NCBI GenBank assembly: GCA_037384885.1
Contig: JARRNO010000065.1
Span: 1-23,167 of the forward strand
Reading direction: 5' to 3'
DNA: 23,167 bases
DNA from: JARRNO01 sp037384885
GTDB lineage: Bacteria > Acidobacteriota > UBA4820 > DSQY01
The notes below the pieces were generated by a model. That model saw only the letters and a program-made list of their open reading frames with translations. It was not told the DNA's origin and did no database searches. Of the stretch, positions 1 to 7,821 are shown one piece after another; position 1 is the first letter of the stretch; each line of letters opens with the position of its first letter. The position numbers and the translations under genes were made by a program.

Positions 1-391
1 TGCGGTAATCCGATCCAAGCGCGCTCAAGGCCAGCACCCGCTCCTGCTCCGAGAGACCGCTCCGGGCGAGCAGCGACTGGTGAACCCGGATCGCCCGGTC
101 TATCTGTCCTCTCTGCCTGAAAAGGTTTCCGAGGGCAAGGTAAACCTCGACCGGGTCCGTAGAGATCTCCACCACTTTGGACAAGTGCTCGATGGCGCTG
201 TCCACCGCCCCCGTCAACATGGCGTACATGCCGAGGATATAGTCGGTTGAGCTCCGCGGATCGGCCGCGGCGGCCTTTTTCCGCCTGCGAATCGGCAGCT
301 TCATCCCCAGCAGGAGCCCGAAAAGAAAAAGGGCGATCAGCAGGTAGACGATGTAGTTGTCCGGCAGCGATTGGAGCGAGGCGTTTGACAC
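1..391 (-). CDS. lapB: LapB (YciM)-like LPS assembly regulator, N-terminal part
   Basis: This is the first 130 codons of a protein that runs off the left edge of the window. It opens with a short N-terminus, one transmembrane helix (about residues 13-30, ending before a basic LPIRRRKK stretch), and then TPR-type helices. The segments DYILGMYAMLTG and LALGNLFRQRGQIDRAIRVH match E. coli LapB closely (there DYVAGVNFLLS and LTLGNLFRSRGEVDRAIRIH). In E. coli, LapB is an inner-membrane TPR protein with a rubredoxin-like end that steers FtsH degradation of LpxC and so sets the LPS level. The start is GTG at 391, which shares a base with the lapA stop (TAGTG) and has GGAGGAGGAG just upstream. The C-terminal half cannot be judged. 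Confidence 0.85.
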   Translation of the reverse strand, partial: MSNASLQSLPDNYIVYLLIALFLFGLLLGMKLPIRRRKKAAAADPRSSTDYILGMYAMLTGAVDSAIEHLSKVVEISTDPVEVYLALGNLFRQRGQIDRAIRVHQSLLARSGLSEQERVLALSALGSDYR

Positions 392-738
392 TACGGGTTC
401 TCCTCCTCCACGGTCTTTTCAGTGGCGAGCCCTTCCCGGATCGGCATGTTCCTCAGCTCTCTCACCTCATCCTCCAGTTCGCGGATTCTCTTCTTGAGTT
501 CACGGCTCGACAGCATGTGGCCCACCTGGTCCAGCAGGCCCACCACGTAGAAGGTCACAAACGCCACGACCAAAGGAAAAATCAGGATGACGGCCAGGGG
601 GACGTGTTCAAATTCCAGATAGCCCGGGAATACAACGAGCGCCGTGCTGACCGCATGGTTGATGAGACTGAGAGCAAGCCAAAGCAGGAAAACGACACAA
701 ATCAGCAACCATTTGACGAGGTTCAGTACGCTATGCAT
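391..738 (-). CDS. lapA: LapA-like DUF1049 inner-membrane protein
   Basis: This small membrane protein of 115 residues has two hydrophobic helices (about residues 8-28 and 47-69) followed by a charged coiled coil (about 78-97, ELKKRIRELEDEVRELRN). That is the layout of LapA, the partner encoded beside LapB. In E. coli LapA and LapB act together at the inner membrane in LPS assembly. I chose the ATG at 738 because it has a strong ribosome site (GGAGGTGA) and overlaps the kdsC stop as TGATG. The longer reading from 810 would lie inside kdsC. The stop overlaps the lapB start by one base. Identity rests on architecture and neighbour more than on exact sequence. Confidence 0.8.
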   Translation of the reverse strand: MHSVLNLVKWLLICVVFLLWLALSLINHAVSTALVVFPGYLEFEHVPLAVILIFPLVVAFVTFYVVGLLDQVGHMLSSRELKKRIRELEDEVRELRNMPIREGLATEKTVEEENP

Positions 739-1298
739 CAAATCACCTCCCGGTACCGCGCCTCCAGGTCCGTCATTTTGCCCTGGACCGTGAGCACCAG
801 ATCGATCCACTCCCGGACGGCGCCCCGCCCCCCGGGCTTTTCACAAACAAAGTCCGCGACTTGCCTCACCGAATCGTGGGCATCTGCAGGGCAGGCAGTC
901 GCACCCACCAGGCTCATGACCGCCAGATCCACAAAATCGTCACCCATGTAGGAAATCTGCTCCGGCCCCAACCCGGATTCCTCCAGGATTTCCTTCAACG
1001 CCGGAACCTTGTGAAGTCTTCCCTGGTAGAGCCATTTGACTCCGATCTCTTTCGCGCGCCGCTCCACGACCTGGGAAGTTCTTCCGGTGATCCAGGCCAG
1101 GTCAAGACCGCACGCTTTCGCGAAGGCCAATCCGGCGCCATCCTTGACGTCAAACCGTTTCAACTCCCTGCCGGCCTCCGCAAACCAGATGCCGCCGTCT
1201 GTCAACACGCCGTCCACATCGAACACCAGGAGCCTGATGGCCCTGATTTTTTCTTCAAGGGCTGACGAAATCCCTCTGTTTGCCTTGGCTGTACCCAT
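738..1298 (-). CDS. kdsC: KDO-8-phosphate phosphatase, HAD family
   Basis: KdsC hydrolyses 3-deoxy-D-manno-octulosonate 8-phosphate to KDO and phosphate, the third step of KDO synthesis for LPS. The HAD signatures are all visible: nucleophile motif LLVFDVDGVLTDGG near the N-terminus, motif II ITGR, and the acidic motif YMGDDFVDLAVM typical of the KdsC tetramer family. Length (about 186 residues) is normal. The start is taken as ATG 1298, although a GTG six bases upstream (1304) sits better behind a GGGAG ribosome site. The open frame extends to 1337, inside kdsD, which is unlikely to be used. The stop overlaps lapA (TGATG). The gene is intact, unlike its neighbour kdsD. Confidence 0.9.
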   Translation of the reverse strand: MGTAKANRGISSALEEKIRAIRLLVFDVDGVLTDGGIWFAEAGRELKRFDVKDGAGLAFAKACGLDLAWITGRTSQVVERRAKEIGVKWLYQGRLHKVPALKEILEESGLGPEQISYMGDDFVDLAVMSLVGATACPADAHDSVRQVADFVCEKPGGRGAVREWIDLVLTVQGKMTDLEARYREVI

Positions 1299-1315
1299 TT
1301 TCACCCAAACTCCCG

Positions 1316-2150
1316 CTAAATCAACTGGAGGCGCCACAGATCGTGAAGGTGGAGCACTCCAAGAATTCTTTTGTCTGCCGACGTGACCAGCACCGCCGTG
1401 ATCTTCCGGCTCTCAAGCAGGTTGAGGGCTTCAGCGGCCAGTGCATCGGGTTGGATGGTTACGGGAGACGGCGTGCAGCAGTCCCCGGCCGTCATTTCCA
1501 TCAGAGAGCCTCCGTGTTTCTCAAGCAGCCTTCTGACGTCACCATCCGTGATGACCCCCGCCACACTCCCGCCGCCGCCTACGACCGTCATTCCCAGCTT
1601 TTTGGAGGAAATTTCGTAGATCACGTCGCGCATGGGAGCGGATGGTGGAACCAACGGCAGCTCATCTCCGGCGTGCATCAGTTCGCTCACGCGCATGAAG
1701 CGCTTGCCCAACTTGCCGCCGGGATGAAAAAGCGCAAAGTCCTCTTTCCTGAAATTGCGGTGCTCCATCAGCTCGGCGCACAGCGCGTCCCCAAGGGCAA
1801 GCTGGGCGGTGGTGGAAGCCATGGGCGCCAGTTCGAGCGGGCAGCCTTCCCGCTCCATCCCCGCTGTTTGAAAGCGCCAGGACCACATCCTCCTGCTTCA
1901 CCATGCCGAGGTCGCCGTGAAGCGCGTCGGCGGGATGGAGGAAGAAAGCAGGCGTTCCGGTGCTGGCCAGCGTTGCGGAAATCTTGTGCCCGATGAGCCC
2001 GCTTTTTCCCATACCGGTGACCACCACCCGGCCCGAACATGCCAGAATGGCGTCGACGGTTTTCTGGAAGGAGTCGCCCAGGCTGTCTCGCAGTGATTCC
2101 AGAGTCTTCGCTTCGATGGCCAGGACTCGTCTGGCGGTCTCGAAGTTCAT
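1316..2150 (-). pseudogene. kdsD: Arabinose-5-phosphate isomerase KdsD, disrupted by an internal deletion
   Basis: KdsD (KpsF/GutQ family) converts ribulose-5-phosphate to arabinose-5-phosphate, the first step of KDO synthesis. The N-terminal frame (from ATG 2150) gives an SIS domain with VVVTGMGKSG and DVVLALSNSG. The C-terminal frame (to the stop at 1316) resumes at MEREGCPLELAPMASTT and continues through two CBS domains (GMTVVGGGGS, GVITDGDVRRLL). The frames differ. By comparison with E. coli KdsD, about 40 residues between SNSG and the CPLELAP motif are missing, equivalent to roughly 120 bases and not a multiple of three. The join lies near 1850-1862. As written, translation runs into unrelated sequence ending at 1662. 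The start overlaps the kdsA stop (ATGA). Either a real lesion or a misassembly; the rest of the gene looks well conserved. Confidence 0.85.
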
Positions 2151-2986
2151 AACGCCTCCCGAACCGCTTGCTGAAGCTTTACAAGCGCGACCGCCAGTTC
2201 TGGTAATTCGTTTAAGGGCAACGCGTTGGGACCATCTGAGAGCGCCCTTTCGGGGGCTTCGTGGACTTCGAAAAAGAAACCGTCCACCCCAGCACCCGCC
2301 GCCGCACGAGCCAGGACGGGGATGAACTCCCGCTGCCCGCCCGAAGCCTTGCCGGCTCCGCCCGGCAGCTGCACGGAATGCGTGCCGTCGAAGATAACGG
2401 GAAAGCCCAGCGAACGCAGGACCGCAAGCGAACGCATGTCCACCACCAGGTTGTTGTAGCCGAAAGTGGTTCCCCTTTCAGTCAGAAGAATCCTCTCCGC
2501 ACCGGCGGCCACTGCCTTCTCCACGACGTGCGCGGCGTCCCAGGGCGAAAGGAACTGCCCCTTCTTGATGTTCAGGGTCTTACCCGTCCGGGCCGCCGCC
2601 GTGAGCAGATCCGTCTGCCGGCACAAAAACGCCGGAATCTGCAGCACGTCCACGACTTCGGCTGCGGGTTCGGCCTGGGAGGGTTCATGGATATCAGTCA
2701 GGACAGGCAGTCCGGACTCCCGGCGCACGTCCTCGAGAACCGCAAGGCCTTCTTTCAGCCCCGGCCCGCGGTAGCTGGAACCAGATGTCCGGTTGGCCTT
2801 GTCGAAGGACGCCTTGAATATGATCTGAAGATCGTACTGGCGAGCCCAGGAGGCAAGCTGAAGCGCAATCGCCCGGCAGTGTTCCCGCGATTCGATGACG
2901 CAGGGGCCGCAGATAAAAACCGGTTTCTCGCTCCCCGCGATCGTCTTGTCCGCAATTTCAACGGGCTTCACGCGAGGCAGGCTCAT
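2147..2986 (-). CDS. kdsA: KDO-8-phosphate synthase (metal-dependent type)
   Basis: KdsA condenses phosphoenolpyruvate with arabinose-5-phosphate to give KDO-8-phosphate. At 279 residues the length is normal. Visible family motifs are KASFDKANRTS, SYRGPGLKEGL, LTDIHEPSQA, NIKKGQFLSPWD, FGYNNLVVDMRSL and SDGPNALPL. The N-terminal motif reads CGPCVIES, with Cys29 where E. coli has Asn26. A Cys there marks the metal-dependent class (as in Aquifex), and the other expected ligands are present in FDGTH, EVH and the Asp of SDGPNA. The ATG at 2986 overlaps the pyrG stop (ATGA) and the stop overlaps the kdsD start (ATGA), so the three genes are translationally coupled. The frame is open upstream to 3316, but that part lies inside pyrG. 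Confidence 0.95.
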   Translation of the reverse strand: MSLPRVKPVEIADKTIAGSEKPVFICGPCVIESREHCRAIALQLASWARQYDLQIIFKASFDKANRTSGSSYRGPGLKEGLAVLEDVRRESGLPVLTDIHEPSQAEPAAEVVDVLQIPAFLCRQTDLLTAAARTGKTLNIKKGQFLSPWDAAHVVEKAVAAGAERILLTERGTTFGYNNLVVDMRSLAVLRSLGFPVIFDGTHSVQLPGGAGKASGGQREFIPVLARAAAGAGVDGFFFEVHEAPERALSDGPNALPLNELPELAVALVKLQQAVREAL

Positions 2987-4614
2987 TCCTTCCCCTTTGC
3001 CGCCTTCTTTTCTTCCCGCCTCAACCGGTATTCGTAACCGGCCTGCACGAAATCGCGAAAGAGAGGGTGCGGGCTGAGGGGCCGCGACTTGAATTCGGGG
3101 TGGAACTGGCAACCGAGAAACCATGGGTGGTCTTTGAGTTCCACGACTTCCACGAATTTTCCGTCCGGAGAAATGCCCGTAAAGGAAATGCCGTTCTTCG
3201 CGAGGGGCTCCATGAAGGCCTTGTTGAACTCGTAGCGGTGGCGGTGCCTCTCGTCGATGCGAGCAACGCCGTATGCCTTGTAGGCGAGGCTCCCCTCTTC
3301 GAGAACGCAGGGGCACTTGCCAAGGCGCATGTTGCCTCCGTAAGTATCGTCTCCGAGAAGGTCCCTCAACTTGTAAAACACGGGTTGAGAGGTTTTCTCG
3401 TCAAATTCCGTCGAGTTCGCCTGCGGCAGATCGGCGACGTTGCGGGCGAATTCAATGCAGGCGAGCTGCATGCCCAGGCAGATTCCAAAGTAGGGGATCT
3501 TATTCTTCCTCGCGTAGTTAACCGCGATGATTTTTCCCTCGATCCCCCTTTCGCCGAACCCTCCCGGCACGAGAATGGCGTGCACTCCCGCCAGCGGACC
3601 GGCGGGTCCCTCGTTTTCCAGGTCCTCCGCCTCCACCCATTTCAGGTGCACACCGAGCTGGTTGGCGACTCCGCCATGAACAAGCGCCTCCCTCAAGCTC
3701 TTGTAGGAGTCTTCGTACTGGGTGTACTTGCCCACCACACCGATGGTGACCGTATCTTTGGGGTGTTTCAGCACGTCGAGAAAGGATTCCCACTTGTCCA
3801 TCCGGCGTTCATGCAGCGGAAGACCGAGGTACTTGAGAAGGATGTAGTCCAGCCCCTCCTGGGCGAAATAGAGCGGAACCTCGTAAATGTGTTCCACGTC
3901 TCGGGCCGTGATGACCCCTTCCTCGGACACGTTGCAGAACAGCCCGATCTTTGCCTTCATCTCTCGCGGGATGGGATATTCCGTGCGGCAGAGGAGAACA
4001 TCCGGCTGAATTCCGATGGACCTCAGTTCTTTGACGCTGTGCTGTGTCGGCTTGGTCTTCAGCTCATGGCTGGCCCGGATATAGGGGATCAGCGTCAGGT
4101 GAATGAAGACCGTATTGGCCTTCCCCTCTTCCAGGTCCATTTGCCGGATGGCTTCAAGGAAAGGCAGCGACTCGATGTCGCCGACCGTTCCTCCGATTTC
4201 GACGATGACCACATCCACGCCTTCGGCGGCTTTCCGGATGGAGCTCTTGATTTCGTTCGTGACGTGCGGGACCACCTGGACGGTGCCGCCGAGGTAGTCG
4301 CCGCGCCGCTCCTTCTGGATGATCGCCTCGTAGATCTGACCCGCCGTGACGTTGTTGTTCTGGGACAGGTTGCTGTCGATGAACCGCTCGTAGTGTCCGA
4401 GGTCCAGATCCGTCTCGGCGCCGTCGTCGGTCACGAAGACCTCGCCGTGCTGGAAGGGACTCATGGTGCCTGGATCCACGTTAATGTAAGGGTCCATCTT
4501 CTGCACCGCGACCCGGAACCCCCTGGCTTCGAGCAGGCAGCCGATGGACGCCGCCGCAATTCCTTTTCCAAGAGAGGAAACCACCCCTCCCGTGATGAAT
4601 ATGTACTTCGCCAT
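2983..4614 (-). CDS. pyrG: CTP synthase
   Basis: PyrG aminates UTP to CTP using ATP and glutamine, in the cytosol. The 543-residue length is standard. The N-terminal synthase domain begins KYIFITGGVVSSLGKG (nucleotide-binding loop) and includes GGTVGDIESLPFLEA. The C-terminal glutamine amidotransferase domain has the nucleophile motif GICLGMQLA and the late CQFHPEF triad motif. The start ATG has a near-ideal AAGGAGGT ribosome site. It leads the overlapping run pyrG-kdsA-kdsD-kdsC-lapA-lapB. The pairing with KDO genes makes sense because KdsB needs CTP, and pyrG-kdsA adjacency is common in Gram-negative genomes. Confidence 0.97.
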   Translation of the reverse strand: MAKYIFITGGVVSSLGKGIAAASIGCLLEARGFRVAVQKMDPYINVDPGTMSPFQHGEVFVTDDGAETDLDLGHYERFIDSNLSQNNNVTAGQIYEAIIQKERRGDYLGGTVQVVPHVTNEIKSSIRKAAEGVDVVIVEIGGTVGDIESLPFLEAIRQMDLEEGKANTVFIHLTLIPYIRASHELKTKPTQHSVKELRSIGIQPDVLLCRTEYPIPREMKAKIGLFCNVSEEGVITARDVEHIYEVPLYFAQEGLDYILLKYLGLPLHERRMDKWESFLDVLKHPKDTVTIGVVGKYTQYEDSYKSLREALVHGGVANQLGVHLKWVEAEDLENEGPAGPLAGVHAILVPGGFGERGIEGKIIAVNYARKNKIPYFGICLGMQLACIEFARNVADLPQANSTEFDEKTSQPVFYKLRDLLGDDTYGGNMRLGKCPCVLEEGSLAYKAYGVARIDERHRHRYEFNKAFMEPLAKNGISFTGISPDGKFVEVVELKDHPWFLGCQFHPEFKSRPLSPHPLFRDFVQAGYEYRLRREEKKAAKGKE

Positions 4615-4660
4615 CAGGAGACCTCCTTATCACGCTCTCCGTACTTGTTCCGGGCTTTTG

Positions 4661-4666
4661 ATTATA
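4661..4666 (-). promoter_or_regulatory. Possible -10 element for the pyrG-kdsA operon
   Basis: In the 121-base gap between kdsB and pyrG, the minus strand carries a perfect TATAAT about 47 bases before the pyrG start. There is no good -35 at 16-18 bases (the best is CGCTTT), so this is only a candidate. Confidence 0.4.
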
Positions 4667-4735
4667 GCATAGGAGGGTCGGGAAAAGCGCCCGGCAGGGG
4701 CGGAAATCAGAGCCCCCGCGGGTCGTTTTTTTCTC

Positions 4736-5388
4736 TCAGGGACGCCTTTCCAGAAGCCACTTTTCAACGGCTGGTACATCCGATGGGACATCGACGGACG
4801 GGCCAGAAGGCGGACACGGCGCGGCGCAGATTTCGGCGCCGAGCTCCAAGGCGCGGAGCTGCTCCAGTCTTTCAAGCCTCTCCAAGGGCGTAGGCTGCAT
4901 CTTTGTCAATTCTTCCAGGAACGGCTTGCGAAACGCATACACCCCCACGTGGCGCCAGAGGGAGCCCCGCGCCTCGTGGAAGGAAGCACCCGCCAGGGCG
5001 GGAATCGGACTTCTCGAAAAATAGAGGCACCGCCCCCCGGCGGCGACCGCCGCCTTCACGACGTTTGGATCCTCGTATTCCGCCTCGGACTGCACCGGAA
5101 CAACCAGTGTGCCCATAGAAAGGCCGGGGTGATCTTTCATGAGCGCGGCAAGGGCTTCGAGAGCCGCCGGAGGAAGAGTCGGCTCATCCCCCTGGATATT
5201 CATCACCACATCGCATTCCAGATTTCGGACCGCCTCCTGAACGCGGTCCGAGCCGGAAGGGCAATCCGGAGACGTCATCGCGTGCCTTCCGCCAAAGCTC
5301 CTGACAGCATCTGCAATTCTTTCGTCGTCCGTGGCGACGGAAAGCGGCTTGCGGCATATCTGGCCGGAATCACTCCGACGATTTTCAT
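4736..5388 (-). pseudogene. kdsB: CMP-KDO synthetase KdsB, disrupted by an internal deletion
   Basis: KdsB couples KDO to CMP, giving the activated sugar used in lipid A-KDO assembly. Translation from ATG 5388 (strong AAGGAGGTGA ribosome site) gives the expected N-terminus MKIVGVIPARYAASRFP, then leaves the family frame. In another frame the protein resumes as VATDDERIADAVRSFGGRH and MTSPDCPSGSDRV, and continues normally with MNIQGDEP, FSRSPIP and PLERLERLEQLRALE to the stop at 4736. Compared with E. coli KdsB, about 29 residues (the GKPL...GKPMI segment) are missing between RFP and VATDD, equivalent to about 88 bases and out of frame. The join is near 5338. The downstream part could only be translated by internal initiation and would lack the nucleotide-binding N-terminus. 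Confidence 0.85.
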
Positions 5389-5411
5389 GAATCTCACCTC
5401 CTTGTGCGTGC

Positions 5412-5417
5412 AGTATA
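5412..5417 (-). promoter_or_regulatory. Possible -10 element for kdsB
   Basis: TATACT on the minus strand, 24 bases before the kdsB start, matches five of six consensus bases. No convincing -35 was found. It lies in the divergent region shared with the Ig-like protein gene. Confidence 0.3.
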
Positions 5418-5439
5418 AACCAGTCGAAACGGCCTGCGC

Positions 5440-5467
5440 TTGACAGCCCGAGGGAGAGGCGTGAAAT
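5440..5467 (+). promoter_or_regulatory. Candidate promoter for the Ig-like lipoprotein gene
   Basis: A perfect TTGACA (5440-5445) is followed after 16 bases by TGAAAT (four of six matches to TATAAT), about 110 bases before the ATG at 5576. Confidence 0.4.
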
Positions 5468-5575
5468 ACTGCCTCAGAATGGATTTGGCGCGTGGGGGGG
5501 CGCGAGGCTCGCTCCCGGAACCACCCGAAACCGGCATAAACGCCGCGGATCCGGCCTGATAAGGGAGTCGTTGAT

Positions 5576-6430
5576 ATGAAGAACCGAATAAGGCGAAGAT
5601 ACGGCCCCATAGAGGCGGCCTGTTTTCTTCTAATATTCGTGGGCCTTGCATGTTCGCATCCGCCGGCCACCATCCAGGTTCACCCACAGAAGCTGAGCTT
5701 CCAGAAGAAGGGCCAGTCCAAGCGGTTGAATGTCACGGTCATGGACGCCCGCGGCAACCCACTGCAGAAGGTTCAACCCAAGTATGCTTCGTCGGACGAG
5801 AAAGTCGCGCGGGTGGATGCCGGAGGCCGCGTCCTGGCCGAGGGAAGCGGCGACGCCGTGATCACAGTACGCGCTGGAAAGGCACAAGCCAAGATTAACG
5901 TTACCGTCAGCATCGTCAAGACCCTCTCGCTCTCCCTTCCCAACCCCGCTTTGAGGCAGCTTTCAGGCCCCGTAAACACGGTTGTTCCTCTGAAGGTGAC
6001 GGCTCTTGATGACAAGGGACGCCCCATCCCTCAGGATCGGGTTCATTTCCAGTCAAACAATGCAGCCGTAGCCTCCGTGGACGCCAAGGGAAAGTTGACT
6101 CTTCTGAGCTCGGGGACCGTGACGGTCACCGCCAAAGCGGACGACAAGGAAGCTGAATTGACCGTTCCCGTCTCCATATGGAGTCCTTTGGCGGTCAAGC
6201 TGGACAAACGGAAGGTCACAGTCGAGAGAGGCGGCTCTTATAAGATTAAATACACCGTTCTCAGCACGCAGGGCCTGCCGATTCCCTTTCCGGCGACCTT
6301 CACTTCCTCGAACGAAAACGTTGCACGGGTGACGGACCAGGGCGAAGTGAAGGGGCTGTCTAAGGGCAAGGCCACCGTGACCATCCTGGCGGGGAAGGTC
6401 TTCAACACCCTGACTGTCACCGTCCGGTAG
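5576..6430 (+). CDS. Putative lipoprotein with three bacterial Ig-like (BIG2) domains
   Basis: The 284-residue product starts with a basic stretch and a hydrophobic segment ending in FVGLACS, which resembles a lipoprotein signal with Cys26. The -3 residue is Gly, so the lipobox is not canonical. The rest is about three tandem repeats of roughly 85 residues with the BIG2 pattern: YASSDEKVARVDAGGRVLAEGSGDAVITV, then FQSNNAAVASVDAKGKL and FTSSNENVARVTDQGEV, each followed by a SxGxxTVT strand. Such domains usually act in adhesion or as spacers on the cell surface. No specific partner or ligand can be named. The ATG has an AAGGGAG ribosome site. The gene diverges from kdsB and is followed, 82 bases on, by pgk. 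Confidence 0.75.
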   Translation: MKNRIRRRYGPIEAACFLLIFVGLACSHPPATIQVHPQKLSFQKKGQSKRLNVTVMDARGNPLQKVQPKYASSDEKVARVDAGGRVLAEGSGDAVITVRAGKAQAKINVTVSIVKTLSLSLPNPALRQLSGPVNTVVPLKVTALDDKGRPIPQDRVHFQSNNAAVASVDAKGKLTLLSSGTVTVTAKADDKEAELTVPVSIWSPLAVKLDKRKVTVERGGSYKIKYTVLSTQGLPIPFPATFTSSNENVARVTDQGEVKGLSKGKATVTILAGKVFNTLTVTVR

Positions 6431-6512
6431 ACCGCAACCGTGGTGGGAACGGCCAGCCGGTGGCATACCAGAACGTACCCTTGAAGAATCGTCTTCTTAC
6501 CAGGAGGCATCC

Positions 6513-7715
6513 ATGTCCGGAACAGATGACATCAGGCGAGTGCAGGATCTCGCTGTCGAAGGGAAACGTGTGTTTCTGCGCCTTGACCTGAACGTCCCCA
6601 TCCAGGGTAAACGAATCGGGGACGATACGAGAATCCGGGCGGCTCTCCCCACCCTTCGCCGGCTCCTGGACCGCGGGGCCGCGGTCGTGGCCTGTTCCCA
6701 CCTGGGGCGGCCGAAGGGGCAGGTTGTGCCCGGTTTGTCGCTGGCCCCCGTGGGATCCACGCTTGCTAAGCTTCTGCCTCAAAATGAGGTCATCATGTCC
6801 AAGGACGTCATCGGGCCCGACGCCCGGGACAAAGCCCTGTCCCTCGAACCGGGCCGCCTGCTCCTGCTGGAAAACGTCCGCTTTGAACCGGGCGAAACGA
6901 AAGACGACCCGGAATTGGGTAAGGCCTTCCGGTCCCTGGCCCACTTTTACGTCAATGATGCTTTCGGATCGGCGCACCGCGCACACGCCTCGGTCTCCTG
7001 CGCCGCCCGCCTCTACCAACCCAACACAGGCATGGGACTCCTGATGGAAAAGGAGTTGACCTACCTTCAGGTCCGTCTTGAAAAACCGGCCAAACCCTAT
7101 GTTGCGCTGCTCGGCGGCGCGAAAGTGTCGGACAAGCTGCCCGTCTTGACGCGCCTTATTGAAAAGGTGGATGTTCTATGTATCGGAGGCGCCATGGCTT
7201 ACACTTTTCTGGCGGCGCAGGGCATCCCGATTGGAAACTCGAGGGTGGAAAAGGAGCACCTGGAGGCCGCTGGATCCATCTTGAAGCGGGCGCAAGCGTT
7301 GGGTGTGGATGTTCAACTCCCCGTCGACCACATCGCGGCGCCGTCGATGGACCGCGAAGAGGAAGCCGCGCCGGTGCGCGGCGCCGCGGTCCCAGAGGGC
7401 TTAGCGGCATTCGACATCGGTCCGGAAACGATCAGCCGGTTCCGGGAAGTGGTCATTTCTGCCGGGACGGTGGTCTGGAACGGCCCCATGGGCGTTTTCG
7501 AGCGGAAGGTGTTCTCCCGCGGAACATTGGCCATGGCGGGCGCCATGGCGGTGTCTCCCGCCCTGACCGTCGTCGGTGGAGGCGATTCAGCCGCAGCGGT
7601 GGAGATGTCCGGCGATTCCGCCAACATCGATCACATTTCCACGGGGGGCGGTGCTTCTCTGGAATTGCTCGCCGGAAAATCTCTTCCTGGCGTCGAGGCG
7701 CTCAGACCCCGCTAA
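6513..7715 (+). CDS. pgk: Phosphoglycerate kinase
   Basis: Pgk interconverts 3-phosphoglycerate plus ATP with 1,3-bisphosphoglycerate plus ADP. The 400-residue length is normal. Motifs seen: FLRLDLNVPIQ at the start, SHLGRPKG (substrate-binding His and Arg), LLENVRFEPGE, YVNDAFGSAHRAHAS, LGGAKVSDKL, VWNGPMGVFE and the nucleotide-binding end GGGDSAAAVE with HISTGGGASLELL. AGGAGG lies seven bases before the ATG. It is transcribed alone on the plus strand, facing the LysM gene. In this window its substrate is also the product of the form III RuBisCO pathway encoded about 4 kb downstream on the other strand. Confidence 0.97.
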   Translation: MSGTDDIRRVQDLAVEGKRVFLRLDLNVPIQGKRIGDDTRIRAALPTLRRLLDRGAAVVACSHLGRPKGQVVPGLSLAPVGSTLAKLLPQNEVIMSKDVIGPDARDKALSLEPGRLLLLENVRFEPGETKDDPELGKAFRSLAHFYVNDAFGSAHRAHASVSCAARLYQPNTGMGLLMEKELTYLQVRLEKPAKPYVALLGGAKVSDKLPVLTRLIEKVDVLCIGGAMAYTFLAAQGIPIGNSRVEKEHLEAAGSILKRAQALGVDVQLPVDHIAAPSMDREEEAAPVRGAAVPEGLAAFDIGPETISRFREVVISAGTVVWNGPMGVFERKVFSRGTLAMAGAMAVSPALTVVGGGDSAAAVEMSGDSANIDHISTGGGASLELLAGKSLPGVEALRPR

Positions 7716-7754
7716 AGAGATCGCCCACGGCGCTCCGATAAACCAAGCAATAAA

Positions 7755-7779
7755 AGAGGCGGCCCTGGAGGCCGCCTCT
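7755..7779. terminator. Terminator hairpin between convergent pgk and LysM gene
   Basis: A perfect 10-base stem (AGAGGCGGCC / GGCCGCCTCT) with a 5-base loop. On the minus strand it is followed by TTTTATTG, making a good intrinsic terminator for the LysM gene. On the plus strand the tail is poor in T, so for pgk it would be weaker. Confidence 0.75.
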
Positions 7780-7821
7780 CTGCGTGTGCCGTGTTAACCC
7801 GATCCGCCGGCGCGAGACCCT

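Noticed and set aside
3067..4893. A 608-codon open frame on the plus strand across pyrG
   Set aside because: It is antisense to a fully conserved CTP synthase with all motifs; long shadow frames are common in GC-rich DNA.
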